From positions 1 to 64,000 of the forward strand of contig JAKPOU010000061.1 of assembly GCA_029547705.1 (NCBI GenBank): a stretch of DNA of 64,000 nt, written 5' to 3'. The number at the start of each line of letters is the position of its first letter. The first letter of the stretch is position 1. Source of the stretch: Bacteroidota bacterium (GTDB lineage Bacteria; Bacteroidota; Bacteroidia; Bacteroidales; VadinHA17). The notes under the pieces are model-generated. The model saw only the letters and a program-made list of their open reading frames with translations. It was not told where the DNA came from and made no database searches. Of the stretch, positions 45,532-55,218 are shown in pieces. The translations under genes and the position numbers were made by a program.

Positions 45532-46647
45532 TTACCTGGCGGTCTCGCCAATGGCCAGAAGCCTTAAATCCCGAACACTCATTCCGGCAATGCCAAGACT
45601 TTCCACTGTCCGCCCGTTTGACCAGTAATCAAAATCATTAAGGGCACAGCTCAGCTGAATCACTGAATCTATGGTCGGTGTGGGAACATTCAGCATTTTC
45701 CCTGTTGAAGCTATGGGAACCAGGCTGAAAGGGACATCCTCTTCTATATATCTTATTTTCAAGGATCTGGGAGCCATAATACCTCTGTAGCCTACATTTT
45801 TCTGCATGGCTTCAAAAAGGGTATTTCCTGCAGAACTATAAGCCATATACAACCATTGCCTTGCGGAAATCACCCTTATTCCAAGAGCTTCGGCAACCTT
45901 TACCCTTTCCTCGTCAATTTTCTCGAGTATCCTGGTAACTCCCCGGGTTGCACCTTCATGATAAAACTGAAAATCACTGTCATGCTCTATCCAGCCGGCA
46001 TTGAGAATACATATTGCAGGATGAAAAACACTTCCGATATTTTCAAAGCTTGTCTTTACAACATTGTCGCCCGGGACGAACTGGGGATAAAACTGACGGA
46101 GTTTACTTATCACCTCGGGAATGAGATGCGCCCTGATTGAAGCCACGGGAATGGAATGCTTGATTCTGAAAATGTGAACCTGAGACGGCCCGGTGGCCCG
46201 CGATGCATATATGAAGGTCTGCGCTTCGGCAATTATCACATCGGCCTTAACCCTGAGCCGGTTCAGAACCTGCTTGAATTCAAGTGCCCCGAAAGTCCTT
46301 CCGGGATGAAGAATGATAATCTGGTTGTCTGTGAGATGAGGAGCCATTTCCTCAGCCATCCACCTGTGCCCGTTGGCAGGCACAGCAACCATTATAAGAT
46401 CAACCCCTGAAACTGCCTCTTTCATGCAGGTGGTCGCAAGGTCGATAACCCCGGAGCCTTCAACTTCACCTGTGATATCTATTGTGCCTGACGATTTAAC
46501 TCCCCACAGCCTTTCTTCCCCCCTGTTGTACAGGTTCACCCTGTGGCCCATGAGAGCCAGGTGCCCTGCCATGGCCAGTCCGCCATGCCCCGCCCCCAGA
46601 ACTGCTATCCTGAGTTTATTCCTGGTAGTTTTATTTGTCATAAGCAT
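45532..46647 (-). CDS. NAD(P)-dependent octopine/nopaline-type opine dehydrogenase
   Basis: A 371-residue protein. The nucleotide-binding fold starts at IAVLGAGHGGLAMAGHLALMGH, and the C-terminal opine dehydrogenase domain holds the catalytic-type His209 in SVFHPAICILNAGWIE. Enzymes of this family reductively join an amino acid to a 2-oxo acid using NAD(P)H, giving N-carboxyalkyl amino acids (opines). No signal peptide. It is the first gene of the trio, 66 bases ahead of the B12 gene, so the substrates are probably shared within that pathway. Confidence 0.85.
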   Translation of the reverse strand: MLMTNKTTRNKLRIAVLGAGHGGLAMAGHLALMGHRVNLYNRGEERLWGVKSSGTIDITGEVEGSGVIDLATTCMKEAVSGVDLIMVAVPANGHRWMAEEMAPHLTDNQIIILHPGRTFGALEFKQVLNRLRVKADVIIAEAQTFIYASRATGPSQVHIFRIKHSIPVASIRAHLIPEVISKLRQFYPQFVPGDNVVKTSFENIGSVFHPAICILNAGWIEHDSDFQFYHEGATRGVTRILEKIDEERVKVAEALGIRVISARQWLYMAYSSAGNTLFEAMQKNVGYRGIMAPRSLKIRYIEEDVPFSLVPIASTGKMLNVPTPTIDSVIQLSCALNDFDYWSNGRTVESLGIAGMSVRDLRLLAIGETAR

Positions 46648-46771
46648 GGATTTAAATGCACATATTAATATACGAATTTTTTTATGATTTATTTCAATAC
46701 CGGATTAATCCATTCTTTTACAGGTATAATTCCTGAATACATATTGCCGGCGATCATCCCGCCCTGCCAGA

Positions 46772-49381
46772 TCATTTCAGGTATTTCCTGATGTTATACA
46801 GCTTATTCAATGCCTCAACCGGGGTCAGATTGTCGATATCGATCTCCAGTATCTCATCACGGATCTGTTTGAGCACCGGATCATCCAGCTGGAAAATACT
46901 GAGCTGCAATCCCTCCCTGTGACCGGCAAGGTCTGCGATAGGCTTGGTCAGCTCCTGTTTCTGATGACTCCGTTCCAGTTCCTTCAGTATTTCATCCGCA
47001 CGCATTACGATGCTTCGCGGCATTCCTGCCATTTTTGCAACATGAATGCCAAAACTGTGCTCACTCCCCCCCCTTTTCAGCTTGCGCAGGAAAATTATCT
47101 TCTTGTTCAGTTCCCTGATCGATACATTGTAATTCCTGACTCTTGGAAATGAGTTTTCCATTTCATTGAGTTCATGATAGTGGGTGGCAAACAGCGTTTT
47201 TGCCCTCATTCTGTTCTCATGAAGATATTCAACCATCGCCCATGCGATTGAAATACCGTCATAGGTGCTGGTACCTCGCCCGATCTCATCAAGGAGGACA
47301 AGTGACCTGTCGGACAAATTATTGAGGATGCTCGCGGTTTCGTTCATTTCCACCATGAAGGTGGATTCCCCGAGACTGATGTTGTCCGATGCCCCTACCC
47401 TGGTGAATATTTTATCAACCAGGCCTATCCGTGCCGCACGGGCCGGAACAAAACAGCCTGTCTGGGCCATGAGCACTATAAGGGCAGTCTGCCGGAGCAG
47501 GGCGGATTTGCCCGACATGTTCGGACCGGTCAGTATTATGATCTGCTGATCTTCCCTGTCAAGGTTAAGATCATTGGGTATATATGCCTCACCTGCAGGA
47601 AGCTGCTTTTCAATGACAGGATGCCGTCCGTCATGAATTTCTATGATGCCCGAATCGTCAAGCTGAGGCCTGACATAGACGTTCTCCCCTGAAATGACAG
47701 CAAATGACTGAAGGCAGTCAAGCCCGGCAACGATGGCCGCATCATGCTGAACAGGCTGGATATAATTCAGTATTTCCAGAACCAGATCATTGAAGATCCT
47801 TGTTTCAATATCGATTATCTTATCTTCAGCTCCCAGTATTTTTTCCTCATATTCCTTCAGCTCCTCAGTTATATAACGTTCGGCACTGACGAGTGTCTGC
47901 TTCCTTATCCATCCGGAAGGCACCTTGTCCCGGTGAGTGTTTCTTACTTCAATATAATAGCCGAAAACATTATTGTAGCTCACCTTGAGTGAACTTATGC
48001 CGGTACGCCGGATCTCCCTTTCCTGAAGATCTTTGATATAATCCTTTCCGCTGGAGAGAATGTTCCGCAGTTCATCAAGCTCAGCCGATATTCCCCGGGC
48101 AATTATATTCCCCCTGCTTATCTGTACCGGGGGATCATCATTGAGATCATGTCCTATCCGTTCCGCCAGTGCCCTGCACGGGTCAAGCTCCCTGCCCCGG
48201 CGGACAAGAGGCGGACAGGTACTGTCGCAACACAGTGACTTAAGCGTGTCAATTGCCTGCAGGGCCCTTTTCAGCTGAACAACCTCCCTTGGGTTTATTC
48301 TGCCGACAGCAACCTTTGAAAGAAGCCTTTCAAGATCTCCTGTCTGTGTTATCAGATCCGACAGCTGCTCCCGGAACGCATCCTGCTCCACGAGATACTC
48401 AACAATATCAAGTCTCTCATTCACGGTATTGATGTCCTTCAGGGGAAGAGACAGCCATCTCCTTATCAGCCTCCCGCCCATGGGACTTATTGTTCTGTCC
48501 ACTACATCAATAAGAGTTTTCGCGCCCTCATAGGGGGAATTGAACAGCTCGAGGTTCCTGATGGTGAATTTATCAAGCCACACGTAATCGTCCTCGTCTA
48601 TGCGGGAAATGCTCCTGATATGGCCCAGCTGCTCATGATGGGTCATATCCAGATAATACAGCACGGCTCCGGCTGCAACTATTCCGTATGGCATGTTCTG
48701 AATGCCGAAACCCTTGAGTGTGTTTGTCTCAAACTGCCTGACCAGCCGTTCGGCTGCCGATTCAGAATTAAAGATCCAGTCGTCAAGCCTGTAGGTATAA
48801 AATTTCTCAGCGAAATTCTCCATGAAAAGCTCCTTTTTCCTGCTTTCATAGAGGACTTCCCTTGGCTGAAACTTATTCAGTAACTGGTCGGCATATTCAA
48901 ATGTACCTTCCGCAACAAAGAATTCACCGGTAGAAATATCCAGAAATGCAAGCCCGGCGATTTTTTTGTCTATATGGACAGCGGCAAGAAAATTGTTTTC
49001 CTTGTGGTTCAGCACATTCTCATTCATGGAAACTCCCGGGGTAATCAGTTCCGTCACACCCCTCTTCACTATTTTCTTTGCAAGTTTCGGATCTTCAAGC
49101 TGCTCGCATATTGCAACCCTCTGACCGGCCCTGACCAGTCGCGGCAGATAGGTGTCAAGCGCATGATGCGGAAAACCTGCAAGTTCAACAAATGAAGCCG
49201 CCCCGTTGGCCCTGCGAGTAAGCGTTATTCCCAGTATCTCCGATGCCCTGATGGCATCCTTGCCGAATGTCTCATAAAAATCACCGACACGGAAAAGAAG
49301 TATGGCATCAGGGTGTTTGCCCTTGATGCTGTTATACTGCTTCATCAGAGGAGTTTCAACATATTTCAGACTTTCCGGCAT
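46772..49381 (-). CDS. mutS: DNA mismatch repair protein MutS
   Basis: A full-length 869-residue MutS. The mismatch-binding domain begins [30 protein letters not shown] with the conserved Phe-x-Glu in DFYETF; the clamp and lever domains follow, and the ATPase has Walker [21 protein letters not shown], and Walker [17 protein letters not shown]. It recognises base mismatches and starts repair. A sigma-A-type -7 box lies about 43 bases upstream. No MutL is in the window. Confidence 0.98.
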   Translation of the reverse strand: MPESLKYVETPLMKQYNSIKGKHPDAILLFRVGDFYETFGKDAIRASEILGITLTRRANGAASFVELAGFPHHALDTYLPRLVRAGQRVAICEQLEDPKLAKKIVKRGVTELITPGVSMNENVLNHKENNFLAAVHIDKKIAGLAFLDISTGEFFVAEGTFEYADQLLNKFQPREVLYESRKKELFMENFAEKFYTYRLDDWIFNSESAAERLVRQFETNTLKGFGIQNMPYGIVAAGAVLYYLDMTHHEQLGHIRSISRIDEDDYVWLDKFTIRNLELFNSPYEGAKTLIDVVDRTISPMGGRLIRRWLSLPLKDINTVNERLDIVEYLVEQDAFREQLSDLITQTGDLERLLSKVAVGRINPREVVQLKRALQAIDTLKSLCCDSTCPPLVRRGRELDPCRALAERIGHDLNDDPPVQISRGNIIARGISAELDELRNILSSGKDYIKDLQEREIRRTGISSLKVSYNNVFGYYIEVRNTHRDKVPSGWIRKQTLVSAERYITEELKEYEEKILGAEDKIIDIETRIFNDLVLEILNYIQPVQHDAAIVAGLDCLQSFAVISGENVYVRPQLDDSGIIEIHDGRHPVIEKQLPAGEAYIPNDLNLDREDQQIIILTGPNMSGKSALLRQTALIVLMAQTGCFVPARAARIGLVDKIFTRVGASDNISLGESTFMVEMNETASILNNLSDRSLVLLDEIGRGTSTYDGISIAWAMVEYLHENRMRAKTLFATHYHELNEMENSFPRVRNYNVSIRELNKKIIFLRKLKRGGSEHSFGIHVAKMAGMPRSIVMRADEILKELERSHQKQELTKPIADLAGHREGLQLSIFQLDDPVLKQIRDEILEIDIDNLTPVEALNKLYNIRKYLK

Positions 49382-49423
49382 CAGTTTTGTTTAAATGATA
49401 TTTCTGCCTTTCCGTGACCCGGA

Positions 49424-49431
49424 CAAAGATA
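49424..49431 (-). promoter_or_regulatory. -7 box of mutS
   Basis: TATCTTTG on the minus strand is an exact TAnnTTTG match; TTTT lies 20 bases further upstream in place of TTTG. Confidence 0.55.
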
Positions 49432-49531
49432 CAGCGACAGCATTACTATTGAAAATTTTTGCAGACATTTATTATCCAGCCTCTTTAACAGCCGGATAGC
49501 CCGGCCGGCAGTTAACTTCCCGCCCGGAAGG

Positions 49532-50242
49532 CTAAAATTTCAGATAAAAGTCTTTTGTAAGATTTTTGTATTCTTCCGTAAAACCTTTCTGCCCGCCTCC
49601 TTCAATGGTAAGGATGTTTTCTGCTGTTTCCTGCCTGTTACGCGAAAAGCTCAGAATCATTCTCCTGATTCCGGCCCCTGGCACAGGTATAATTTTCAGG
49701 ATATCATAACAGTAAAATCCCGAATATCCGGCTTCTTCAATGAAAATATTCCCTTCAGCCAGGGGCAGGATTAACTGAAACCGGCCATTGTCCGCGAGCA
49801 GGCGCGATATACCGCTGAGCAGATCATTCCTGTTCAGGCTTACATTATGTCTTGCCGATGCTTTACGGGGATCGGGATTCTTCAATGAATCAACGAAATA
49901 TGGAGGATTGCATACAATCAGGTCAAACTTTTCATTGCCGGGATAATAATTCTGCAGTTCCGTATTGACAACGCTTATCCTTGACGACCAGCTGCACTGC
50001 CGGACATTGCTGAGAGCCTGTTCAAAGGAACAGGGATCCGGTTCAATGGCCGTTATCTCAGCCTCACATCTTTGTGCAAGCATTATTGCAATAAGACCCG
50101 TGCCGGTTCCGATGTCAAGAATTGTTCTTGCCGAATTTACATCAGCATAGGCGCCCAGCAGCACGGCATCGGTTCCTACCTTGAAAATGCTCCTGTCCTG
50201 CCTTATCCTGAACTGTTTGAATGAAAAGAAATCTGATGCCAT
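49532..50242 (-). CDS. tRNA1(Val) adenine(37)-N6 methyltransferase (TrmN6-like)
   Basis: A 236-residue SAM-dependent methyltransferase. Motif I is ILDIGTGTGLIAI (residues 41-53), the acidic motif II is AIEPD near 65-69, and the catalytic NPPY is at 112-115, the signature of N6-adenine or glutamine methylation. The start FKQFRIRQDRSIFKVGTDAVLLG is characteristic of TrmN6 (YfiC). It probably methylates A37 of tRNA1(Val). It starts 24 bases after the giant propeller-barrel gene and is likely co-transcribed with it. Confidence 0.85.
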   Translation of the reverse strand: MASDFFSFKQFRIRQDRSIFKVGTDAVLLGAYADVNSARTILDIGTGTGLIAIMLAQRCEAEITAIEPDPCSFEQALSNVRQCSWSSRISVVNTELQNYYPGNEKFDLIVCNPPYFVDSLKNPDPRKASARHNVSLNRNDLLSGISRLLADNGRFQLILPLAEGNIFIEEAGYSGFYCYDILKIIPVPGAGIRRMILSFSRNRQETAENILTIEGGGQKGFTEEYKNLTKDFYLKF

Positions 50243-50266
50243 CTTGTGTTGAAAGGATCCGGTAAA

Positions 50267-53200
50267 CTACCATCCGGGCACAAAGTTCAGACCAAATGTT
50301 CCGTTCCGGAATCCCCCGTTCTGTAACGGGAAGGCATAATAAGGCTCGAGGACAAGATATCCGAAAAGGTTTATCCTGACGGAAGCACCGGTGCTGAAAA
50401 GCGGAAACCTGTAGTCATTGGCAGCTCCTCCGGTCAGATCCTTCACAAAACCCAGTTTGTCGCCCCGGTTCCATGCCAGTCCTGAATCAAAAAAAAGATT
50501 CAGATCAGTCAGCAGCCACTTTGATTTGATCAGGGCCAGTCTTTCCGGACCCGTGAAGGGAATCCTGACTTCCGCATTGGCCACCAGGATCCTGGTTCCG
50601 CTCAGTCTGGACATATTGAAGGTTTCGCCCCTCATGAGATTATTACCCGAATAGGAAATATTTTCATAGCCCCTTATAAGCCAGGGATAGCCAAGGTAAA
50701 AGGGAGGAATAATCCCGTCTTCCGAATCCTTGCCGTGCATGCTGTAATTATAGATCCGGAATGCCAGGCTCAGGGGCCTGAATTTGAAATACTGCCTGTA
50801 ATCAATCAGAATGGTATAGATATTCAGTGACCCGAAATATTTCTCGAGCTGGTATCTTGATCTGCTGCCCTGCATGGGTGCAGTCATGCCAAAATATGAA
50901 TTGTCACTGACAAAGGCAATTGATGCTTGCTGGTAATTACCGCCCTTCGGAGCATCAAGCTTTTCCCTTTTCCCGCCGACATAGTAACCATTCATCAGAT
51001 AATAGTATGTAAACCTGTCAATGCGGTAATAGTACCATGATGAGGATGCATTGGCCTCAAATCTCCTTGTCTGTGACAGCGGATATGATGCAAACAGTGA
51101 GATATTGTCCTCGAACATTCTTATATAATCAACTCCCATATTTAAAACCGGGACCAGCTCGTCATTTATTTTTATGGTATCACGTGAAAACAACATGTCC
51201 CCATACAGATAGGGTATGTGGGAAAGGGAAGCTCCCCATTTGATTTTTCCGGTCTGGTTTATGAAAGCTGTCTGTCCCCCGAAATCATATATTTCTCCGT
51301 TCAGGGCCAGTGTGGCAAACATCTGGTTGTTCCCGACCATGTCGCTGAATAACATGTTAACACTTCCGCTCATGTTGTTCCTGTACATCCCGGTGGAGAG
51401 GCCGATATTTGCACTGTTTGAGATATAGTCGAGCCTGAATTTTGATTTGTAGGGTATTTTCACGGCCTGATCCGGGGATATATCTGCCACAATACGCTTG
51501 TCATAAAGATTCCGGTCAACAATATTTGCCGAAACGTGGTCGTAGGGAGGAAGTGTTCCCGCTTCGAAATTCAGGTAATTCCCGTCCCGTTCATCCTCGG
51601 TGAAATCAGTTTTATCCGCTGCAATTATCTGATACCTGTTGTTGAAATAATAATTGTAGACAATAAGGTCATTTTTCAGGGAAACACTGAGTGCAGGGGA
51701 ATAGGGGGTTATGCCGCTGATGCCGGTAATATAATGCGTAAGACGGAAAACACGTTTAGTTTCGGTATCATACCTGTAAAGATTCCGGAATCCGTCAGCA
51801 TCCGAAAGAAAATAAACCGACCTGCCGTCAGCGGAAAAATGCGGGTTCATATTGTATGCCCCCTGAAAGATGTCTATTTCTGTTGAAGACCCTTTTTTCA
51901 GGTCATAGATTGAAAGATTGTAGCTGTATTTTCTCTTCCCTCCGGGGGGATTGGCCTTTTCCTGTGAAAAGACTATATAATTCCCGTCCGGCGACCATGA
52001 GGGAAGAAGATTCGCTTCATTGTCGCCGGTCAGCCGCCTGACTTCCCCGGTATAGATATTGAAGAGATAGAGGTCGCCAATGCCCTCAACCAGCCCTGAT
52101 ACTGCTATCTCATCCCCTCCCGGCGACCAGGCAGGATTTGAAAATGAAGCTACTCCGGGAATATCAAGCTCCTTTGTTATTTTTCCCTTTGCAACATCAA
52201 CAACGGCAAGCTTGTTTGCCCCCTTCCTGAAAATTACAAATGCATACTTTTTCCCGTCGGGCGACCAGGTTCCTGCCGATTCCACATAGTCGAAGTCATC
52301 CGCTGCACTGTTTCTTGCAACACTTGACAGGCGCTTTATGATCTTCCCGCTTGAAACCTCGGCAAGAAACAGATCAAGAGTAAACAGGTCCCGTTCGGAA
52401 AAAAAAGCCACATACCTGCCATCCGGGCTCACCGAAGGGGAAATATTGACTCTTCCGCCGTTTTTGTCGGAAACCAGTACCTTTCCGGCAGGACTGTCAA
52501 CACTGTCCTTCATGTACTGCTTGTAGTACACTTCAGTGGCACTCTTCCACATGCCCGAAAGAGTCTTGTCATTGATTTTGAAGAGGCTGTCCACAGCCTT
52601 GTTGAAACCATACTGTGCTGTTTTTTCAAACAGGGGTATGATCACCGTATCACCCCAGGTCTTCCCTACCATTGCCCAGAAAGCCTGACCATAGCGATAT
52701 GGAAAATATTCCGACTGGTCCGACAGCTGCTGCAGGGTGGGAAATCTTTTATTGAGCAGAGCATCCCGCATCCACATCGAAGTATTCGGATCCAGACTCC
52801 CTATCGACAGATACTCAGCCATGCCCTCAACCATCCACAGGGGTATATTATTTATTGACATTCTCCTCGAAGAATCTTCCCTGATGAACATATTATACTG
52901 AAAAGCATGAACCAGCTCATGGCCGAGTGTATGATCAGTCTGCGCAAGGGAAGGTGCTATGGGCATTATCACCCTGTTCTTCAGTGATTCCGTGACACCT
53001 CCGGTACCGGTTCCTATCAATCCGCTTATCGTGTTCGTCTGCTGAAAATCAGGATGATTACTATAAAAGATTATCGGATTACGGGTCCTGAATGAATCCC
53101 TGAAAATGTAGAGATGTGTTTTATACCATTGCTCAGACCATTTTGTGAGCATATTGACCAGAGTGTCATTCTTCAGGTAATGATATATTTCAAAATCCGG

Positions 53201-53365
53201 TGTCTGTACAACATCGAACCTGAATGATCTGTAACCGGGCTTGTTTCTGCCAAAATACTGCGCTCCGGCATCAGGTCCGGAAATCAGGCCTGCAAGCAAA
53301 ACCAGAACTGCCGTCCATTTCCTGCAGATTCCGGTGTATCTGATATGATTTGCAAAGGCTTTCAT
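50267..53365 (-). CDS. Giant outer-membrane protein: zinc metallopeptidase, TolB-type propeller and barrel
   Basis: A 1032-residue protein with a signal peptide (about 1-36, ending DAGAQ). The N-terminal third has GHELVHAFQYN and the third-ligand segment WMVEGMAEYLS, a gluzincin zinc-peptidase pattern. The centre (about 300-560) has TolB-type repeats (SVSPDGRYVAFFSERD, TWSPDGKKYAFV, AWSPGGDEIAVSG, SWSPDGNYIVFSQ). The C-terminal part is an outer-membrane barrel related to BamA/D15 surface antigens, ending NFVPGW with the terminal aromatic residue expected for barrel insertion. It may be a surface-anchored protease. The substrate is unknown. Confidence 0.85.
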   Translation of the reverse strand: MKAFANHIRYTGICRKWTAVLVLLAGLISGPDAGAQYFGRNKPGYRSFRFDVVQTPDFEIYHYLKNDTLVNMLTKWSEQWYKTHLYIFRDSFRTRNPIIFYSNHPDFQQTNTISGLIGTGTGGVTESLKNRVIMPIAPSLAQTDHTLGHELVHAFQYNMFIREDSSRRMSINNIPLWMVEGMAEYLSIGSLDPNTSMWMRDALLNKRFPTLQQLSDQSEYFPYRYGQAFWAMVGKTWGDTVIIPLFEKTAQYGFNKAVDSLFKINDKTLSGMWKSATEVYYKQYMKDSVDSPAGKVLVSDKNGGRVNISPSVSPDGRYVAFFSERDLFTLDLFLAEVSSGKIIKRLSSVARNSAADDFDYVESAGTWSPDGKKYAFVIFRKGANKLAVVDVAKGKITKELDIPGVASFSNPAWSPGGDEIAVSGLVEGIGDLYLFNIYTGEVRRLTGDNEANLLPSWSPDGNYIVFSQEKANPPGGKRKYSYNLSIYDLKKGSSTEIDIFQGAYNMNPHFSADGRSVYFLSDADGFRNLYRYDTETKRVFRLTHYITGISGITPYSPALSVSLKNDLIVYNYYFNNRYQIIAADKTDFTEDERDGNYLNFEAGTLPPYDHVSANIVDRNLYDKRIVADISPDQAVKIPYKSKFRLDYISNSANIGLSTGMYRNNMSGSVNMLFSDMVGNNQMFATLALNGEIYDFGGQTAFINQTGKIKWGASLSHIPYLYGDMLFSRDTIKINDELVPVLNMGVDYIRMFEDNISLFASYPLSQTRRFEANASSSWYYYRIDRFTYYYLMNGYYVGGKREKLDAPKGGNYQQASIAFVSDNSYFGMTAPMQGSRSRYQLEKYFGSLNIYTILIDYRQYFKFRPLSLAFRIYNYSMHGKDSEDGIIPPFYLGYPWLIRGYENISYSGNNLMRGETFNMSRLSGTRILVANAEVRIPFTGPERLALIKSKWLLTDLNLFFDSGLAWNRGDKLGFVKDLTGGAANDYRFPLFSTGASVRINLFGYLVLEPYYAFPLQNGGFRNGTFGLNFVPGW

Positions 53366-53594
53366 TGGATTTGTTTCCGGTTTAATCTATCATTTAACAG
53401 GAAAAAATATCATATGTTCAATTATTTCCTGGAAAATAAGATCAAAAAATATGCCAGCACAAATGTTTCAGTGTCAGGAATCCTCCATGAAAATGTCAGC
53501 CGGCACAGGGCTTCAGTCCGGATCCTTCACAGGAATCTCCCCGGTATCAGGCAACACGGGTCCTTCAGTAATACCTGCAGGTAAACCGGCAATG

Positions 53595-54737
53595 TTATTT
53601 TGCTTCTTCCAGTTCATTCATTTTCCGGAACATGGCCCGGAAGGTATCCCAGGGTGTATAATCAGGATTACGGGGATGAACTGCTTTTTTGGCAGTTTCT
53701 GTCAGGTTTCCGTAAAATCCGTCAATAAATGATCCGTTGTCCATCCAGGTGGTGGCAACCATCCCATAATAGCGCGGCTTCATTTCAGGCGTGGCATATT
53801 TCCGCCACCTGGCCATATCCTCCGTCTGAACAAGAGCGGTAGGGGGTGTCCTCCACGGACAGGTTACAACCCTGAAACCCTTCATTGCGAAATAAACCGG
53901 TGACTGATCTGGTCTTTCATAGTGCCAGTCACAAATCACTACATCCTTAGGAATAAGATCAACGGCCCGCCATGTGGAATTGAAGGATGCCTCCCAGATG
54001 CCGTATCCTGTTGTTCTCCCGTCAATAAGCCTGTCGCCCCATATCCATAATTCCCTGTTCCTGCTTTTCAGATGATCATATATCCTGCGTACTTCATCGG
54101 CAAACAGTACAGCCTTGTCATATCCCCTGCAACGCGGACACCGGTCATCTCCAATATAGAAAACCTCATCCATGCCGCCATGGAAGGCATCAGCCTCATA
54201 TACATCACAAATTTCATCAATCACGGCAAAGAGGACCTTGTGAATATCCGGATGCAGCGGACAGTAGCTTTTGCAATAGAGTCCGCCCTCTGCAGGAGAT
54301 CCCTGATTTGCCTCCGTGATTTTTATATGGGGTGTTTCGTCAAATTCAGGAAAGGTCTTTAAGAGGATTCCGACATTAGTGCCCCACGACTGATGCCCCA
54401 GCAGGTTGATCTGTGGTATTATCCTGATATTATGTTTCCTGCAGGCGGAAACAATCTTTTTTACCTCCCTCGTTGTGAGTGCAAGTGAATCAGCGAGCTG
54501 AGGATAGCTTTTAAACTTGTAATTCAGGGATTCAAGCAGAAAAAGAGTATTGACCCCGCGCGGAGCCAGCTCCTCAGCAATGAATTTCACAAATTTGTCA
54601 ACATCTTTTGGCCTGGGCACTTCAATGCTTAAACCCTTGACCGGAAAAACCGATGCATCATCATACTGGGCCACTGAATGACCCTGACTGATATGCAGAA
54701 GAAGAAAGACTGAAATTAAACGGATTATGTTTTTCAT
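53595..54737 (-). CDS. Exported GH20-like family glycoside hydrolase
   Basis: A 380-residue protein with a signal peptide (about 1-23). The barrel shows LSIEVPRPKDVDKFVKF, HNIRIIPQINLLGHQSW, and the GH20-type acid pair in AFHGGMDEVFYIGDD (Asp190-Glu191). GH20 enzymes (beta-N-acetylhexosaminidases) use this Glu as acid and the substrate acetamide as nucleophile. The usual N-terminal GH20b domain is absent, and a metal-type CPRCRGYD follows the active site, so it is an atypical member. It may cut beta-linked amino sugars. Confidence 0.75.
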   Translation of the reverse strand: MKNIIRLISVFLLLHISQGHSVAQYDDASVFPVKGLSIEVPRPKDVDKFVKFIAEELAPRGVNTLFLLESLNYKFKSYPQLADSLALTTREVKKIVSACRKHNIRIIPQINLLGHQSWGTNVGILLKTFPEFDETPHIKITEANQGSPAEGGLYCKSYCPLHPDIHKVLFAVIDEICDVYEADAFHGGMDEVFYIGDDRCPRCRGYDKAVLFADEVRRIYDHLKSRNRELWIWGDRLIDGRTTGYGIWEASFNSTWRAVDLIPKDVVICDWHYERPDQSPVYFAMKGFRVVTCPWRTPPTALVQTEDMARWRKYATPEMKPRYYGMVATTWMDNGSFIDGFYGNLTETAKKAVHPRNPDYTPWDTFRAMFRKMNELEEAK

Positions 54738-55218
54738 GATTATCGTTATTTTGGTTAATGGAATACCGGGTTCTGTTCCCCGATGTCCGGAAAGATTACA
54801 ATATCTTACCCCTTCTTTTCAAAGGCATGGAATTATAAAATTAGCTTTTATTTCATTTGATTCCCCCGCCGTCCTTTCTTTTTCATCCCCGGCCGGATCA
54901 TTTTCCGGCTGCCGCAAACGGAAAACCTCCCCACAGATAGCTGTAAGGCTGAATTATTCACCACCTGAGACAGATTTGGCCGGAGAATCTTTGCAGAAGG
55001 GAAAAAAAAGCATACTTTTAGCACAGCTATCGTTCCCTGCATTCTTCCGGCATTTGCTGTGCAGATATCTCCCGGGATGGCGGCAACGATTCCGGAAACT
55101 GGTAAAAACACGATAGCTTTTAACAAATCATGTTTCAAATTCATGTGACTGACCGGGCTCACAAACAAAAAACGCTTCGCGGGACTGGCTGTCATACCAT
55201 TAAAAACAAAATTAAATT
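54738..55218. other. Divergent intergenic region without a recognised gene
   Basis: This 481-base stretch separates the divergent GH20-like and amidohydrolase genes and should hold both promoters. The best boxes are TACTTTTA on the plus strand near 55013 and TAATTTTA on the minus strand near 54840, each 7 of 8 to TAnnTTTG. Open frames on both strands overlap each other here, and neither shows homology or protein-like composition. Confidence 0.4.

Noticed and set aside
54848..55195. 115-codon minus-strand frame in the divergent intergenic region
   Set aside because: It overlaps a plus-strand frame of similar size, has no homology that I recognise, and occupies the space expected for promoters.
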